A stretch of 64,000 bases of DNA, from the NCBI RefSeq assembly GCF_001908375.1, contig NZ_CP017243.1, positions 248,001 through 312,000 of the forward strand, written 5' to 3'. The stretch comes from Rhizobium etli 8C-3 (lineage in GTDB: Bacteria; Pseudomonadota; Alphaproteobacteria; Rhizobiales; Rhizobiaceae). Position numbers and translations under genes: made by a program. Under the pieces are notes generated by a model. The model searched no databases, had not been told where the DNA came from, and saw nothing but the letters and a program-made list of their open reading frames with translations. This document shows, piece by piece, positions 27,659 to 36,971 of this stretch; the stretch's first letter is position 1; the number at the start of each line of letters is the position of its first letter.

Positions 27659-27834
27659 AACTTTGCGGTTACAATTGCTGTCAAAGCTGATTAGAGGGGC
27701 GACATTGTCAGCCAGTTAGAAACGCGACGCTGGCTCTGATGATCAGCCCCGATCCGACCGGCTGGGCCGGGTTGAAAGGGCGGAGCGGGGGCGGGTGAGG
27801 GAGTACCTCTTCGGCTTTAGCTTTGAGACGATGC
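27659..27834 (+). repeat. Left ~175-bp direct repeat around the first ISNCY-type transposase gene
   Basis: Begins AACTTTGCGGTTACAATTGC and ends CTTCGGCTTTAGCTTT. Close match to 29284-29450 in the same orientation, including GATCCGACCGGCTGGGCCGG and GGTTGAAAGGGCGGAGCGGG. Confidence 0.75.
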
Positions 27835-27844
27835 GATTGACGCC

Positions 27845-29221
27845 TCACTCCGCAGCGTCAAGCTTTGCCAGCGCTGCTTTGCGGCGTTCGATCACTGCCG
27901 GATCGTTCATGAAATCCTTCCGCCGTCCCGGACCGTGAGCCCGTCGCACATAGCCGTTCTTCTCGCTGTTGGTCATCACCACCGGCTTCGACTGCTGGTC
28001 CTGGCGCTCCTTGATATAAGTCAGAACGTCGCCGAGCCGTTTGTTCTCGGTGATCGCCGCATGCGTCACCCGCTGGTCTTTGTCGAAGGTTTTGTAGGGC
28101 AGGGAATGTCCCTTCCATCGTACATCGAGGCGGCCGTCGGCATAGGCATAGGTCTCGACATAGCGGCCGGCCAATCCGCGCGTCACGTCGGTCTCCTCCA
28201 GCATGATCCGCTTACGCTCGAACGAAAACGTCAGCTGCGATCCGACATAGCGCTGCTCGCGTTTGCACAGGATCTCCTTCAACCGATCCGGTGCAAGATT
28301 TACCGGCCGGTGCAGGTCATCGGATCGGGCAGGGACAATCGCAAACCGCCCATTGTAGTCCACCATGAAGCCAGGCAAAAACGCATTGCCTGCCTCCATG
28401 GTGTCGATGCCTGCCAGTCGCAATTCCTTGACCAGACGATCCTGCAGCGTCCGGTTCATCCGCTCGACACGGCCTTTGGCCTGGCTGGTTGCACAGAGAA
28501 TCTCGATGTTTAGCTCCGAGAGTGCCCGTCCGAACTGGGTCATGCCCTGACCACCCTTGGCCTCCTTCTTCGTCACCCGGAAGACCGAGTGCTTGTCGGA
28601 ATAAAAGGCGATCGGCGCCCCGTGCTGCTTCAGATAAAGCTCAAGTGCGTCGAAATAGCTGAAGGCGCTTTCCGAGCGCACGAACCGCAACTGCATCAAT
28701 CGGCCAGTCGCATCGTCGACAAACACCAGGAGCGAGCACGGATCTCCACGATCCTCGAACCAGCGATGCTCGGACCCGTCGATCTGCACCAGCTCGCCAT
28801 AGGCTTCGCGCCGCAGCCGCGGCTGATGAAACGTCCGCCGCTGCTTGCGTGACAGCCACAATCCGGCCTGCGTCATCCAGCCGCGCAACGTCTCGCGCGA
28901 CACTCGCAATCCATCGCGCTCGGCAAGCTTCTCGGCCGCCAGCGTTGGACCGAAATCCGCATAACGTTCACGAACCAGCGTCACCGCATAATCCCGAACA
29001 CCGTCGCTGATCCGGTTGTTCGACGGTCGGCCGATCGCCGTGTGGCGGATCGAGGCTGCGCCGGTCGTGCGGATGCGATCCAACAGGCGTCGCACCTGGC
29101 GCTCGCTCAGATCAAGCACATGTGCCGCCGACACCATCGTCATTCGGCCGGCGATCACCTTCGACAAAACCTCGATCCGCTGCAGATCACGCTCGCTCAT
29201 CGCTACCAATCCCATCTGCAA
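27845..29221 (-). CDS. ISNCY-type transposase
   Basis: 458 residues from 29221, or 451 from the ATG at 29200 (MSERDLQRIEVL), which fits relatives better. N-terminal HTH (MTMVSAAHVLDLSERQVRRL), rve-type catalytic core (YGELVQIDGSEHRWFED; LLVFVDDATGRLMQL; FYSDKHSVFRV; KGRVERMNRTLQDRL), then a C-terminal domain ending DFMNDPAVIERRKAAL. The D-D-E residues are in QIDGS, YSDKH and RVERM. Same family as the broken copy at 30271-31692 but clearly a different element. Frame intact. Mediates movement of its IS. Confidence 0.8.
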   Translation of the reverse strand: MQMGLVAMSERDLQRIEVLSKVIAGRMTMVSAAHVLDLSERQVRRLLDRIRTTGAASIRHTAIGRPSNNRISDGVRDYAVTLVRERYADFGPTLAAEKLAERDGLRVSRETLRGWMTQAGLWLSRKQRRTFHQPRLRREAYGELVQIDGSEHRWFEDRGDPCSLLVFVDDATGRLMQLRFVRSESAFSYFDALELYLKQHGAPIAFYSDKHSVFRVTKKEAKGGQGMTQFGRALSELNIEILCATSQAKGRVERMNRTLQDRLVKELRLAGIDTMEAGNAFLPGFMVDYNGRFAIVPARSDDLHRPVNLAPDRLKEILCKREQRYVGSQLTFSFERKRIMLEETDVTRGLAGRYVETYAYADGRLDVRWKGHSLPYKTFDKDQRVTHAAITENKRLGDVLTYIKERQDQQSKPVVMTNSEKNGYVRRAHGPGRRKDFMNDPAVIERRKAALAKLDAAE

Positions 29222-29283
29222 TCTCCCACGTCAGAAAAACGCGGGGAGTGTGACATTCCAACTTTGCAGAAACAGGACACTTC

Positions 29284-29450
29284 AACTTTGCGGCTACAGT
29301 AGTTGTCAAAGCCGAATAGGGCTGCGACGCTGTCGGCCAGTTAGAAACGCGACACTGGCACCGATGATCAGCCCCCGATCCGACCGGCTGGGCCGGGTTG
29401 AAAGGGCGGAGCGGGGGCGGGTGAAAGAACACCTCTTCGGCTTTAGCTTT
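29284..29450 (+). repeat. Right ~170-bp direct repeat around the first ISNCY-type transposase gene
   Basis: Homologous to 27659-27834, same orientation. The motif AACTTTGC(A/G)G occurs a third time just upstream (29262), so the repeat probably contains transposon-end sequence. Confidence 0.75.
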
Positions 29451-29526
29451 CTCAATAGCAATTGTTCAGTCGCCGGCTGATACTCGCTTTTATCTGAATT
29501 GAGCGGGTAGGGATCAAAGCTGCACG

Positions 29527-30264
29527 ATGCTTCCGGAAATCAAGCTGCAGGGTGACGTCGATGTCGCCGCGCTGTCACCTCTTCTTCGCGGCATGCTTCT
29601 GTCCGTTGCCTATGCTGACGGTGAGGGTGGCATAGGATTGACCGCGACCGGTGCTATGAACCGCAAATTCGTACATTGGGCCGCTGTGAACTTCCTGTGG
29701 CCCGACTTCACAGCCGAAGACCTCTACAGCATGAACAAAGTGCTGAACGAAAGCGACATGCCGCCGCTCTGGGTCGTGCGGGACATGACCCGCCATCTGA
29801 AGCTGCTTCGCCGGAAAAAGGATGTGCTGCTGCCAACCAGACGCGGCCGGGAGTTTCTGGTGAACCCGCAAGCCTTCTTCGATCTCGTGGCCACAGACTA
29901 TCTCTACTCGTATGTCCATGCCACCGAGCGGGAAGCTGAGGTGCAAGCGCGCCTACGCTGGTGGCGCATGTTCCTCAATCTTCTCAATATCAAGGCGAGA
30001 GAAGGCTGTACGCCTTTGGACGTCGTGAAGATCCTCTATCCAGACACGGCACCTCTGTCCGCCACCGAAATGACCCTGGAAGCCTGGGAGCTCAAATTCG
30101 ATCTCCAATATGGCGTCCTGCGGCGCCTGTGCTGGCTGGGCCTGCTTTATGAGGCACGAGAAGGGCTCACGCTTCTTCAAGACGGAGCCTTCCACAAGAC
30201 GCCGCTTTGGTCCGCCTGCCTGCAATTGGAGTCAGATACGCAAAGCGATATCGGCGTGCATTGA
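29527..30264 (+). CDS. Conserved hypothetical protein
   Basis: 245 residues, not recognised. Soluble, mixed helical, with MLPEIKLQGDVDVAALSPLL at the start, HWAAVNFLWPDFTAEDLY, DMTRHLKLLRRKKDVLLPTR and LVATDYLYSYVHATEREAEV. Codon use and the long open frame support a real gene. ATG 29527 has weak upstream spacing (CAAAGCTGCACG). It lies between two ISNCY-type elements, convergent with the second, and could be cargo or chromosomal remnant. No catalytic motif is evident. Confidence 0.6.
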   Translation: MLPEIKLQGDVDVAALSPLLRGMLLSVAYADGEGGIGLTATGAMNRKFVHWAAVNFLWPDFTAEDLYSMNKVLNESDMPPLWVVRDMTRHLKLLRRKKDVLLPTRRGREFLVNPQAFFDLVATDYLYSYVHATEREAEVQARLRWWRMFLNLLNIKAREGCTPLDVVKILYPDTAPLSATEMTLEAWELKFDLQYGVLRRLCWLGLLYEAREGLTLLQDGAFHKTPLWSACLQLESDTQSDIGVH

Positions 30265-30270
30265 CGCCCT

Positions 30271-31692
30271 TTATTCCGCAGCCGGCTGCCTCAATAACGC
30301 TTTCTCCCGCCGTGCGATCACCGCCGGATCGTTCATGTAATCCGTTCTCGGCTTGCGTCCACGCTTCTGGTAGCCGTTCCCCGTGCTGCCATCGCGAATG
30401 CCGAACATATGGTCCGTCTGCCCAGTTCGCCGTGGTCCGCCCTTGCTGCGCTGCTGCTCCCGCCCAGCCTGCAGCTCGGCGACAACAGACAGCATGTCGT
30501 CCAACCGCTTGTTATCGACGACCTCGGCGCGATGCACGGAGCGTAACGTGTCAAAGGTTCGGTAGGGCAGGGCAAAGCTCTCGTGCATGATCTCGAGGCG
30601 CCCGTCCGGATAGTCGCAAACGACGACCTTCTTACCCGCCAGGGACCTGGAAAGATCTGTCGGATCAAGGATGAACAGCACCTTGTCATAGCGCAGCGTC
30701 AAAGCCTGCGACAGCGTGCGAACTTCCTTGCGGCACATGGCGCCATCGAGGTTCTAGTGGTCGGCCAACGGCCGGTGCATGTCCTTCGGATTACGCGGCT
30801 GTTTGCCAAAACGCGCGTTGAAATCCGCAATGAACTCAGGCGCATAGGCGTTGGCTTCCTCGATCGTGTCCATGCCGCGCAGCCGCATTTCCTTGACCAG
30901 CCGATCCTGCAGTGTCTGGTTCGCACGTTCGACGCGGCCTTTGGCCTGCGGGGTATTGGCACAGATGATGTCGATGTTCAGCTCATAAAGCGCGCGGCCG
31001 AATTGTGTCAGGCCGCTCGTCCGGTCCTTCTCCGACGCATGGGTCGAACGAAAGACGCCGTGCTTGTCACTGTAGAAGGCCAGCGGTTTGCCCCATTGCT
31101 GCAGATAGGCCTTGGTCGCGTGCAGATAGTCGAAGGTGTTCTCCGAGCCGGCAAACCGTAGATGCAGCAGCTTGCCGGTGGCGTCGTCGATATAGACGAG
31201 CAGGGCGCATTTGGGCCCACGGTTCTCGAACCACCAGTGATGCGAGCCATCGATCTGTACCAGTTCGCCAAAGCAATCACGTCGGCCGCGTGGCTGGAAA
31301 ACCCGCTTCTTGCGTTCCCGACGCGAGACCCAGATGCCGGCCTCGGTCATCCATTGCCGCAGGGTCTCCTTGGCGACCGAGATCCGGTGCAGCTCGATCA
31401 GCTTCTCACGCGCCAGCGTCGGACCGAAATCCAGATAGCGTTCACGGATCAGATTCAGCGCCGCATTGCGAAACTCCTCGCTATGGCGCCGGTTGCTCGG
31501 TCGCGATCGCTTCTTGGAAACAAGCCCGGCCGGACCATCCCGGTCATAGGCCTGCAGCAGCCGATGGACCTGACTTCGACTGAGGTCGAGCCGTTCGGCG
31601 GCCTGCACAACGCTCAGGCGTTCGTCACGGATCTTCTGGATGAGTTCGAGGCGATGCAATTCTTTCTGCGACATAGTGATCATAAAGGACAT
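30271..31692 (-). pseudogene. ISNCY-type transposase with an amber stop codon
   Basis: One frame of 474 codons broken only by TAG at 30754-30756 (RPLADH-stop-NLDGAMCRKE). The 5' part has the HTH (LSVVQAAERLDLSRSQVHRL) and the catalytic core (FGELVQIDGSHHWWFEN, LLVYIDDATGKLL, FYSDKHGVF, KGRVERANQTLQDRL); the 3' part ends YMNDPAVIARREKALL. All three catalytic acidic residues lie before the stop. Confidence 0.85.
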
Positions 31693-31865
31693 GACGACTC
31701 CGACCGCTCATGGTCTCGACCAGGCTGAAGGTCGTCATCCTTGCTCCCGACATTGGCATTGACCAGTCGTCGAGAGGCGAGATTGTCGCATCTCTAACTG
31801 GCCCAACTGTCGCATTACTAAATAGCCTCTACAACACCAAATAGCATAATGCAGGTTATGGAACT

Positions 31866-32065
31866 TTACGCTGAACCGGCCGCGATAGTTACAAGCAGGT
31901 CCTTGGCATCGATCTGGTCGCCGGCTTTGACGAGAACTTCGGCGATCGTGCCGTTCTCCTCGGCGTGAATTGCCGTTTCCACCTTCATCGCTTCGGTCGA
32001 CACCAGCACATCGTCGGCATTGCCGGGTTCGGCCTTGGGTGCGAAGACGGCGGCCGGTGACGCTG
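31866..32065 (-). pseudogene. pyc: Pyruvate carboxylase C-terminal (biotinyl domain) remnant
   Basis: The minus strand reads FAPKAEPGNADDVLVSTEAM then KVETAIHAEENGTIAEVLVK and AGDQIDAKDLLVTIAAGSA followed by TAA (31866-31868). The AMKV biotin-lysine motif and AGDQIDAKDLLV are typical of the pyruvate carboxylase end. The fold is compressed: the usual PMPG half-domain is missing between EPGNA and STEAMK. Nothing of the catalytic domains remains. Confidence 0.7.
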
Positions 32066-32177
32066 AGGAATTTTGCGAGCTCTTGCTGTTGGTTCCTCGC
32101 GGACCCGAGCCGCATCTCGTTGTGCACCTAACCGGCTCGGCTCACGTGACAACAAACACAAGAACATCTGGTTGTTT

Positions 32178-32411
32178 CTATCGAGTTTGGCGCAGGAGGC
32201 GCAGGAGGCGCAGGAGGAAAATCAACATGACTGTCGCGGCTAGGCCCATGATTGCCAAAGCGTATAGGCCTGTGGAAAAACCTCCGGGCTGACTACGGAG
32301 ATACCCTATAACGAACGGCCCCACAAATGCTCCTAGGTTCCCGAGTGAGTTAATGAATGCGATCCCGCCGGCGGCAGCGGAGCCACTAAAGAAGCAGAAG
32401 GCAGCGCCCAA
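32178..32411 (-). pseudogene. MFS transporter C-terminal remnant
   Basis: GSAAAGGIAFINSLGNLGAF, VGPFVIGYLRSQPGGFSTGL and two hydrophobic helices ending FLLRLLRLLRQTR match the last helices of anion/tartrate-type major facilitator transporters. The rest of the gene is absent. Confidence 0.65.
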
Positions 32412-32671
32412 AGGGTCCCTTGCAACCCAATATGCCGCGCATGAGCATCCCTCGCCAGAACCCGTCAGGGCCGGGTTGATCTACCGTACGGCCGGGGCAA
32501 TACTCCAGTATTGGCTTAGCTCCTCCGATGCGTCAAAATTCCGCTTGATGAGTGCTATATCAAGGCATAACCAATCGGCCATTCTCCGATTCCCGGAGAA
32601 TTGCCGGACATGACTTGGAGCAGGTGCCATTTCTCCGCAGCCATCCCGGATATTGCAAAAGGACCGATACC

Positions 32672-33400
32672 ATGTGCTTTGAATGCAATTCCTCCCCACT
32701 CAGCCGTCGCTCCCTGCTGAAATTTGCCGGCATCGGAGGCGTGGCCGTCATGACTGCAGGCTTTGACATGACCATGCCGGCATTCGCCTCGAACGCTCCC
32801 GCCCTTCTGCCGGATGAAGCACTGGCAAAACTCCAGGAAGGCAACAAGAAATTCGTCGCCGACACGGAAGCCTGCGCCGCCAATATTTCCAAGCGCCGGC
32901 AGGACGTCGCCAAGAGCCAGGCACCTTGGGCGATCGTGCTGACCTGTTCCGACAGCCGTGTCGTGCCGGAACTTGTATTCGGCGGCGTGACGCTCGGCGA
33001 ACTCTTCGTCGCCCGCAATGCCGGAAACGTGGTCGACACCGATGTGCTCGGCACGATCGAATATGGCACCGAACATCTGCATGCGCCGCTGATCGTCGTC
33101 ATGGGCCACAAGCGTTGCGGGGCGGTCTCCGCCGCCTGCGAGGTCGTGTCCAAGGGCACCAAGCTCGATGGCTCAATCGGCAAGATGACCCAGCCGATCC
33201 TGCCCGTGGCTTTGGCGGAGACCGATCGCGGCGACAATTTTGTCGACAACACCGTCCATGCCAATGCCTTCAACGGCGCCGAGCGCATCCTCACCGAAAG
33301 TGCGATTGTTTCTCGCCTGGTCGAGGAAGGCAAGGTGAAGATCGTGCCCGCCTATTATGATCTCGATACCGGCGTGGTCGATTTTCTGCACAAGGTCTGA
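32672..33400 (+). CDS. Beta-class carbonic anhydrase with Tat signal
   Basis: 242 residues from ATG 32672 (AAAAGGACCGATACC upstream); the longer frame from 32552 has no support. N-terminal twin-arginine signal SRRSLLKFAG (residues 11-20), a hydrophobic stretch and an ASNA-type cleavage region, so the mature enzyme is probably periplasmic. Zinc ligands and active site are all present: C92 and D94-R96 in TCSDSR, H146 and C149 in GHKRCGAV. Converts CO2 and bicarbonate. Exported beta-carbonic anhydrases are less common than cytosolic ones; in this setting a role in CO2 or pH handling in the symbiosome is conceivable but speculative. It stands alone among remnants and looks intact. Confidence 0.85.
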   Translation: MCFECNSSPLSRRSLLKFAGIGGVAVMTAGFDMTMPAFASNAPALLPDEALAKLQEGNKKFVADTEACAANISKRRQDVAKSQAPWAIVLTCSDSRVVPELVFGGVTLGELFVARNAGNVVDTDVLGTIEYGTEHLHAPLIVVMGHKRCGAVSAACEVVSKGTKLDGSIGKMTQPILPVALAETDRGDNFVDNTVHANAFNGAERILTESAIVSRLVEEGKVKIVPAYYDLDTGVVDFLHKV

Positions 33401-33666
33401 CCTACGAGGCGACTTCATGTTGCCGACGGCTATCCGCGGGCGCCTCGTCGCGTTCGCGGAACCATAGTCGCTGATGACCCTTGCCGCCCGCAGCATCACC
33501 CGGCGGGTTACGCGGGCCGGAGCTGAGGTCGCGAGCTGGCTGCCTGGGCGACGCTCTTCTGGAAATTTCCGACCATACGCCTGCGCAACTTGGTGAGCTC
33601 AATCGACAGGTCCGACAGCTGTGCGATGACATCTATCGGAACCTGGGCAGCTGGGCCGCGCCCTCC

Positions 33667-33880
33667 TGAGCCAGTACAAGGACATAGGCGTCGCTCGTTT
33701 CAAAGAACGCGAGACAATCGGCCTCCGGCAGGATCTCAACAAGATCAAGACGGCGAAACCGCCTGTGGAGCTTGAACGCAAAGGCGCGATCTGGGTTCAG
33801 CCAACCCTATTCGCTGAATCGAGTATCGCGCCTGGAGGCATAACGGAAAACTACGGCATCGAAACTGGCCGCATTGATCG
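33667..33880 (+). pseudogene. ATP-dependent DNA ligase (LigD-type) C-terminal remnant
   Basis: LNKIKTAKPPVELERKGAIW then VQPTLFAESS matches the end of LigD-type ligases (K-T-x-x-x-P-V-E-L-x-R-K-G-A-I-W-V-x-P), after which the frame degrades (the expected E-Y-R-A-W is lost). No ligase active site remains. The ~265 bases before it (33401-33666) hold only unrecognised short frames. Confidence 0.5.
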
Positions 33881-34007
33881 AAGATTGGTACGAACCGTGA
33901 AATTGACGCATGGTGGCTGGAAAAAACGCCGAGCTATGCATCCGGTTCGAGGATCACGCCCGTTATGGAATGCCTGCGATACAGGGCTCCAAATTCGGTT
34001 CAAAATC

Positions 34008-34940
34008 CTAATCCGCCCACTCAGGATCGGTTGTAAAGGCGATGGTGAGCCGACGACTCGGACCCTCGTTACCAATCGCGAGCCCGATTTCGTCACGGAT
34101 CTTATCCCATTCCTGCAATTTCCTCGCCGGGAGGTCCTCTGAGACAACGAAATGTAGCTCGATTTGCCGGCCTCGGCCGACCCGGGCCACATAAGCCCGG
34201 TGGGATATGAATCCATGTCGTTCGATGATTGTTTTGGCGACCGCGTCAACTTGTTGTTTGAGATCTAATGGCGTAACAAGCAGTATGTCGGCGAGCGCTC
34301 GCCGAACCGTGCCCGCCGGAATGGGAATGATCACAATGCAGATTAATGCCAGCGCGACCGGGTCAATAAACGGCGAGATCCATTCGTAAGAAGACCCCTG
34401 AATGAAATATCCGATGGCAAACGCGACGAGTAACCCGATCGTTAGCCCGGCGGACATCAGCCAAGCTTTCGTATCCAGGGCAACGAAATCAGATTTGATC
34501 TTACGATTAGCTCGATCACCAATAACCCCCATGGTGGCTGTCACACCGAGTGTTACGACGGCGTAGACGATTGCTTGACTAAAGTTGAGCGGACGTCCCC
34601 CATGCAAAATGCTGCCGATTGCGTTGACAAGTGCGTAAACAGCCGACCCGGTTATGAGAATGCCGTTGAGAGCCAAGACTATGGGCTCAAGATGCCAGAA
34701 CCCCATCGTGAAATGCTCGATAAGTTTTCCTTTGCTGGAGGGCGCTTCGGATGACGCGATGAGCTTTGTAACAAGCAGAGCTACGACAGTCATAGCAGCG
34801 TCCGTCAATGCGTAGACACCATCGAATATGATTGCGAACGAACCTGAAATGATCCCGAACAAAATGCCGATGCAGGCAAGGAGGATGGTAACGGCAATTG
34901 AAACGCAGAGAAGCCCCTGCTCCGTTCTCATGAAATTCAT
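34008..34940 (-). CDS. Cation diffusion facilitator (CDF) family transporter
   Basis: 310 residues with five to six hydrophobic helices: ITILLACIGILFGIISGSFA, then FDGVYALTDAAMTVVALLVT (the H/D-x-x-x-D metal site appears as D40-x-x-x-x-x-D46), HFTMGFWHLEPIVLALNGIL, and WISPFIDPVALALICIVIIP with the second D. A soluble C-terminal domain (QVDAVAKTIIERHGFISHRA) follows, as in CDF proteins. Family role: export of Zn, Co, Fe or Mn by proton antiport across the inner membrane. The metal cannot be predicted. No partner genes nearby; start ATG 34938-34940 has GAGCC-type weak spacing. Confidence 0.8.
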   Translation of the reverse strand: MNFMRTEQGLLCVSIAVTILLACIGILFGIISGSFAIIFDGVYALTDAAMTVVALLVTKLIASSEAPSSKGKLIEHFTMGFWHLEPIVLALNGILITGSAVYALVNAIGSILHGGRPLNFSQAIVYAVVTLGVTATMGVIGDRANRKIKSDFVALDTKAWLMSAGLTIGLLVAFAIGYFIQGSSYEWISPFIDPVALALICIVIIPIPAGTVRRALADILLVTPLDLKQQVDAVAKTIIERHGFISHRAYVARVGRGRQIELHFVVSEDLPARKLQEWDKIRDEIGLAIGNEGPSRRLTIAFTTDPEWAD

Positions 34941-35164
34941 AGGCTCAGCCTTATAACTTACGTTTCTTTATGGTCCTCTGGACGCGGTACAGACCATCCA
35001 ATTCAGCTACTGAAGCGAGCACATCCACTTTTGGATCAAGGTACCTTTTTAAATTCAAATGCTGACCTCTCCTGTCCAGTGCTGCTGGCTCGCATGAGCG
35101 TCTTTCACATACCTGGCCACAAGACAAAATCGCCTCGCTGTGTTCTGGCAGTGCGGCCTCGACT

Positions 35165-35325
35165 ATCTAAACAAGGGCCAATTTTGCTTTGCAGGTAAAG
35201 CGGGGCTGGACATGATGCACGACACGGAAGGACGCATGAACATAGTCCAGCACTTCGCTGACGGTCTCGCCGCCGCGAATGAAGTCGGAGCCACCACAGA
35301 TAGGGCATGAGCAGGCCACCTGTTA
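35165..35325 (-). pseudogene. IS66 TnpC fragment (zinc-binding region)
   Basis: The minus strand reads CSCPICGGSDFIRGGETVSE then VLDYVHASFRVVHHVQPRFT, matching the cysteine-containing segment of IS66 transposases (compare CACGGCLHCIGEDVSERLDI in this window). No other part of the element is seen. Confidence 0.6.
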
Positions 35326-35510
35326 CACGTCATCATGGCACGGCCGAGGTTGCAGAGCTTGCGCGGCGATAGGGCTCTCGACGCATCCACGTCATCCGGC
35401 AGGTTCGAATTCCGTTGACTCATGGTTGGATCTGATTTGATGAGAGGCGTTCCAAAGAACGCCGAGGTTTTCGCCCTCATGATAGGCTGTGGCTGACACC
35501 ACGTTCTAGT

Positions 35511-35735
35511 CTAGCGATGATCGGATCGTCTAGCCCTTTGGCGACTCCTGTAATTACGGCTGGATTGCCAGATGGAAAAGAGCAGGCTTGCGATATACGC
35601 CCACTGAAGAAGCAACAAACTAGCCACCATTGCAACGATGACTTCGTGGATGGAATGCCAGACGAAGTAACTCGTTAGTGCCTTCGCCCAGACGACGAGC
35701 AGCAGGAGGCCGCAAAAGATTGTGAAACGCAACAC
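35511..35735 (-). CDS. Small membrane protein, exopolysaccharide-repressor (ExoX/PsiA)-like
   Basis: 74 residues: two hydrophobic helices (FTIFCGLLLLVVWAKALTSY; VIVAMVASLLLLQWAYIASL) and a basic tail (WQSSRNYRSRQRARRSD). The layout and the LLLQ-x-x-Y-x-x-x-L-L-F-x-x-W core resemble short inner-membrane repressors of exopolysaccharide synthesis that are often found on symbiotic plasmids. Down-regulating exopolysaccharide in bacteroids would fit the location behind the nif operon. The assignment is by pattern only. Confidence 0.45.
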   Translation of the reverse strand: MLRFTIFCGLLLLVVWAKALTSYFVWHSIHEVIVAMVASLLLLQWAYIASLLFSIWQSSRNYRSRQRARRSDHR

Positions 35736-35852
35736 CGTTCTCCTGATTTGTTCGCGAGATTGCGCAGCAATGTCGTCTGCGGCAACGAGAGTCTGGCAGT
35801 TCTTCAGGCGGCAACCGCCGCGTGGTTGAGAGCCATGATCATGCCAGTGAGC

Positions 35853-35960
35853 TCACCATCGAACTCTCGTTCTGGCCATTGCAAATGCTGAGATTTTGGC
35901 AGCGGCGGCGCGGGACTGCAGCTTGCGGACCTTCTTCAGCTGCTCCACAATGTCTGACAT
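35853..35960 (-). CDS. DUF683-like nif-associated small protein, shortened
   Basis: 35 codons: MSDIVEQLKKVRKLQSRAAA, then AKISAFAMARTRVRW. The first ~22 residues match the start of the DUF683 (Rop-like helical) proteins that normally follow nifX-DUF269 in nif operons; the conserved LHDLAEDLP segment and the second helix are gone. It lies 24 bases after the DUF269 gene, in the expected order. Probably a truncated, possibly non-functional copy. Confidence 0.5.
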   Translation of the reverse strand: MSDIVEQLKKVRKLQSRAAAAKISAFAMARTRVRW

Positions 35961-35984
35961 GATCTCTTTCCTCGAAAATTGATG

Positions 35985-36473
35985 TCATGATGCCCGCGCC
36001 ACGTCGGGATAGGTTTCGATAACTTCAATAGCGTCATCGACCATTTTCGTGCCGGTCTCGGCGAGCTTGCCTAGCGTCTCAAAGCCGAACCGGTGGACAT
36101 CGCGCAGGGTCTTCGACAGAACGACCAACCGTCCAGTCGTCAAAAGCAAGCGGCCGAAGCCCTCATGGCCGATCGTCATGATCGGCGATGCCAACAGGCC
36201 TGTGCACTCTTCGATCACAAGCCCCACGCAACTGTAAAAATTCTGTAGCCTCCACAGCACATCAGGATCCGGATCGCCTATGATCGGGATCTTACGGCGC
36301 TGCTCCTTGGTGAGGATGAAGTCGGCCAGCAGGTCAGTGTCCGATTTGCCTTCCCACGCCCCATGGGCATCCTGAGCGCGGATGAGCCTTATCAGGCATC
36401 TGAGAAAAGGGGTGGCGAGATCCCCATCTTCGTTGACAGCAGGGCCATTCGTACTTCCTGTCAATGTACCCAT
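35985..36473 (-). CDS. NifX-associated nitrogen fixation protein (DUF269)
   Basis: 162 residues. Typical segments: ATPFLRCLIRLIRAQDAHGA near the N-terminus, WEGKSDTDLLADFILTKEQR, RRKIPIIGDPDPDVLWRLQN and VLSKTLRDVHRFGFETLGKL. Follows nifX by three bases, the usual nifE-nifN-nifX-DUF269 arrangement. Thought to assist FeMo-cofactor assembly; exact role not settled. Confidence 0.9.
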   Translation of the reverse strand: MGTLTGSTNGPAVNEDGDLATPFLRCLIRLIRAQDAHGAWEGKSDTDLLADFILTKEQRRKIPIIGDPDPDVLWRLQNFYSCVGLVIEECTGLLASPIMTIGHEGFGRLLLTTGRLVVLSKTLRDVHRFGFETLGKLAETGTKMVDDAIEVIETYPDVARAS

Positions 36474-36476
36474 GTC

Positions 36477-36971
36477 CTAGTCCTCCTCATCGAAAGGCTT
36501 CTTTTCAATGGCGCCTGCTTCGGTTAGCACCTTGCGTAACCAGGGTGGCGGAGTAGTCCTGAGCATCGCCCGAGTTCGCGACAAAACATCTTCGATCAGT
36601 TGAGGATCGGATACTTTAATTGGGTGGATTTTGGCCGAAACAACTCGGGCTGCCGATGGCCCACCGATCGCCAGACAGAACAATAAGTGACAACCTTCCA
36701 ACGCCTTCACCTTCGGGTTAATACGATCGACGTCCTCGTTCCGATGCTTTCCGCTCTGGTCGGAAACGTCTTCGAAGTCCAGGACTTCCACCAGTTTCCA
36801 GTCGTCGAGACTCACATCATAGACGACGAAACGTTTTGCCGATCCGAAATGGGCGTCGAGAGATTTCATATCTTGAGTGGCGATTGCGACGCGCAACGCG
36901 CCAGCCTTCCGTTTTGGAGCTGACGAGTGAACCCCGTCAGGGACGAGGGAAAGGCGACGAGCGGCGATCAT
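36477..36971 (-). CDS. nifX: NifX, FeMo-cofactor precursor carrier
   Basis: 164 residues. A dinitrogenase iron-molybdenum cofactor-binding domain starts at LRVAIATQDMKSLDAHFGSA, with FVVYDVSLDDWKLVEVLDFE, HLLFCLAIGGPSAARVVSAK and HPIKVSDPQLIEDVLSRTRA. Binds NifB-co/VK-cluster and passes it to NifEN. The start ATG overlaps the nifN stop (ATGA, 36968-36971), so translation is coupled. Acidic tail KKPFDEED. Confidence 0.93.
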   Translation of the reverse strand: MIAARRLSLVPDGVHSSAPKRKAGALRVAIATQDMKSLDAHFGSAKRFVVYDVSLDDWKLVEVLDFEDVSDQSGKHRNEDVDRINPKVKALEGCHLLFCLAIGGPSAARVVSAKIHPIKVSDPQLIEDVLSRTRAMLRTTPPPWLRKVLTEAGAIEKKPFDEED

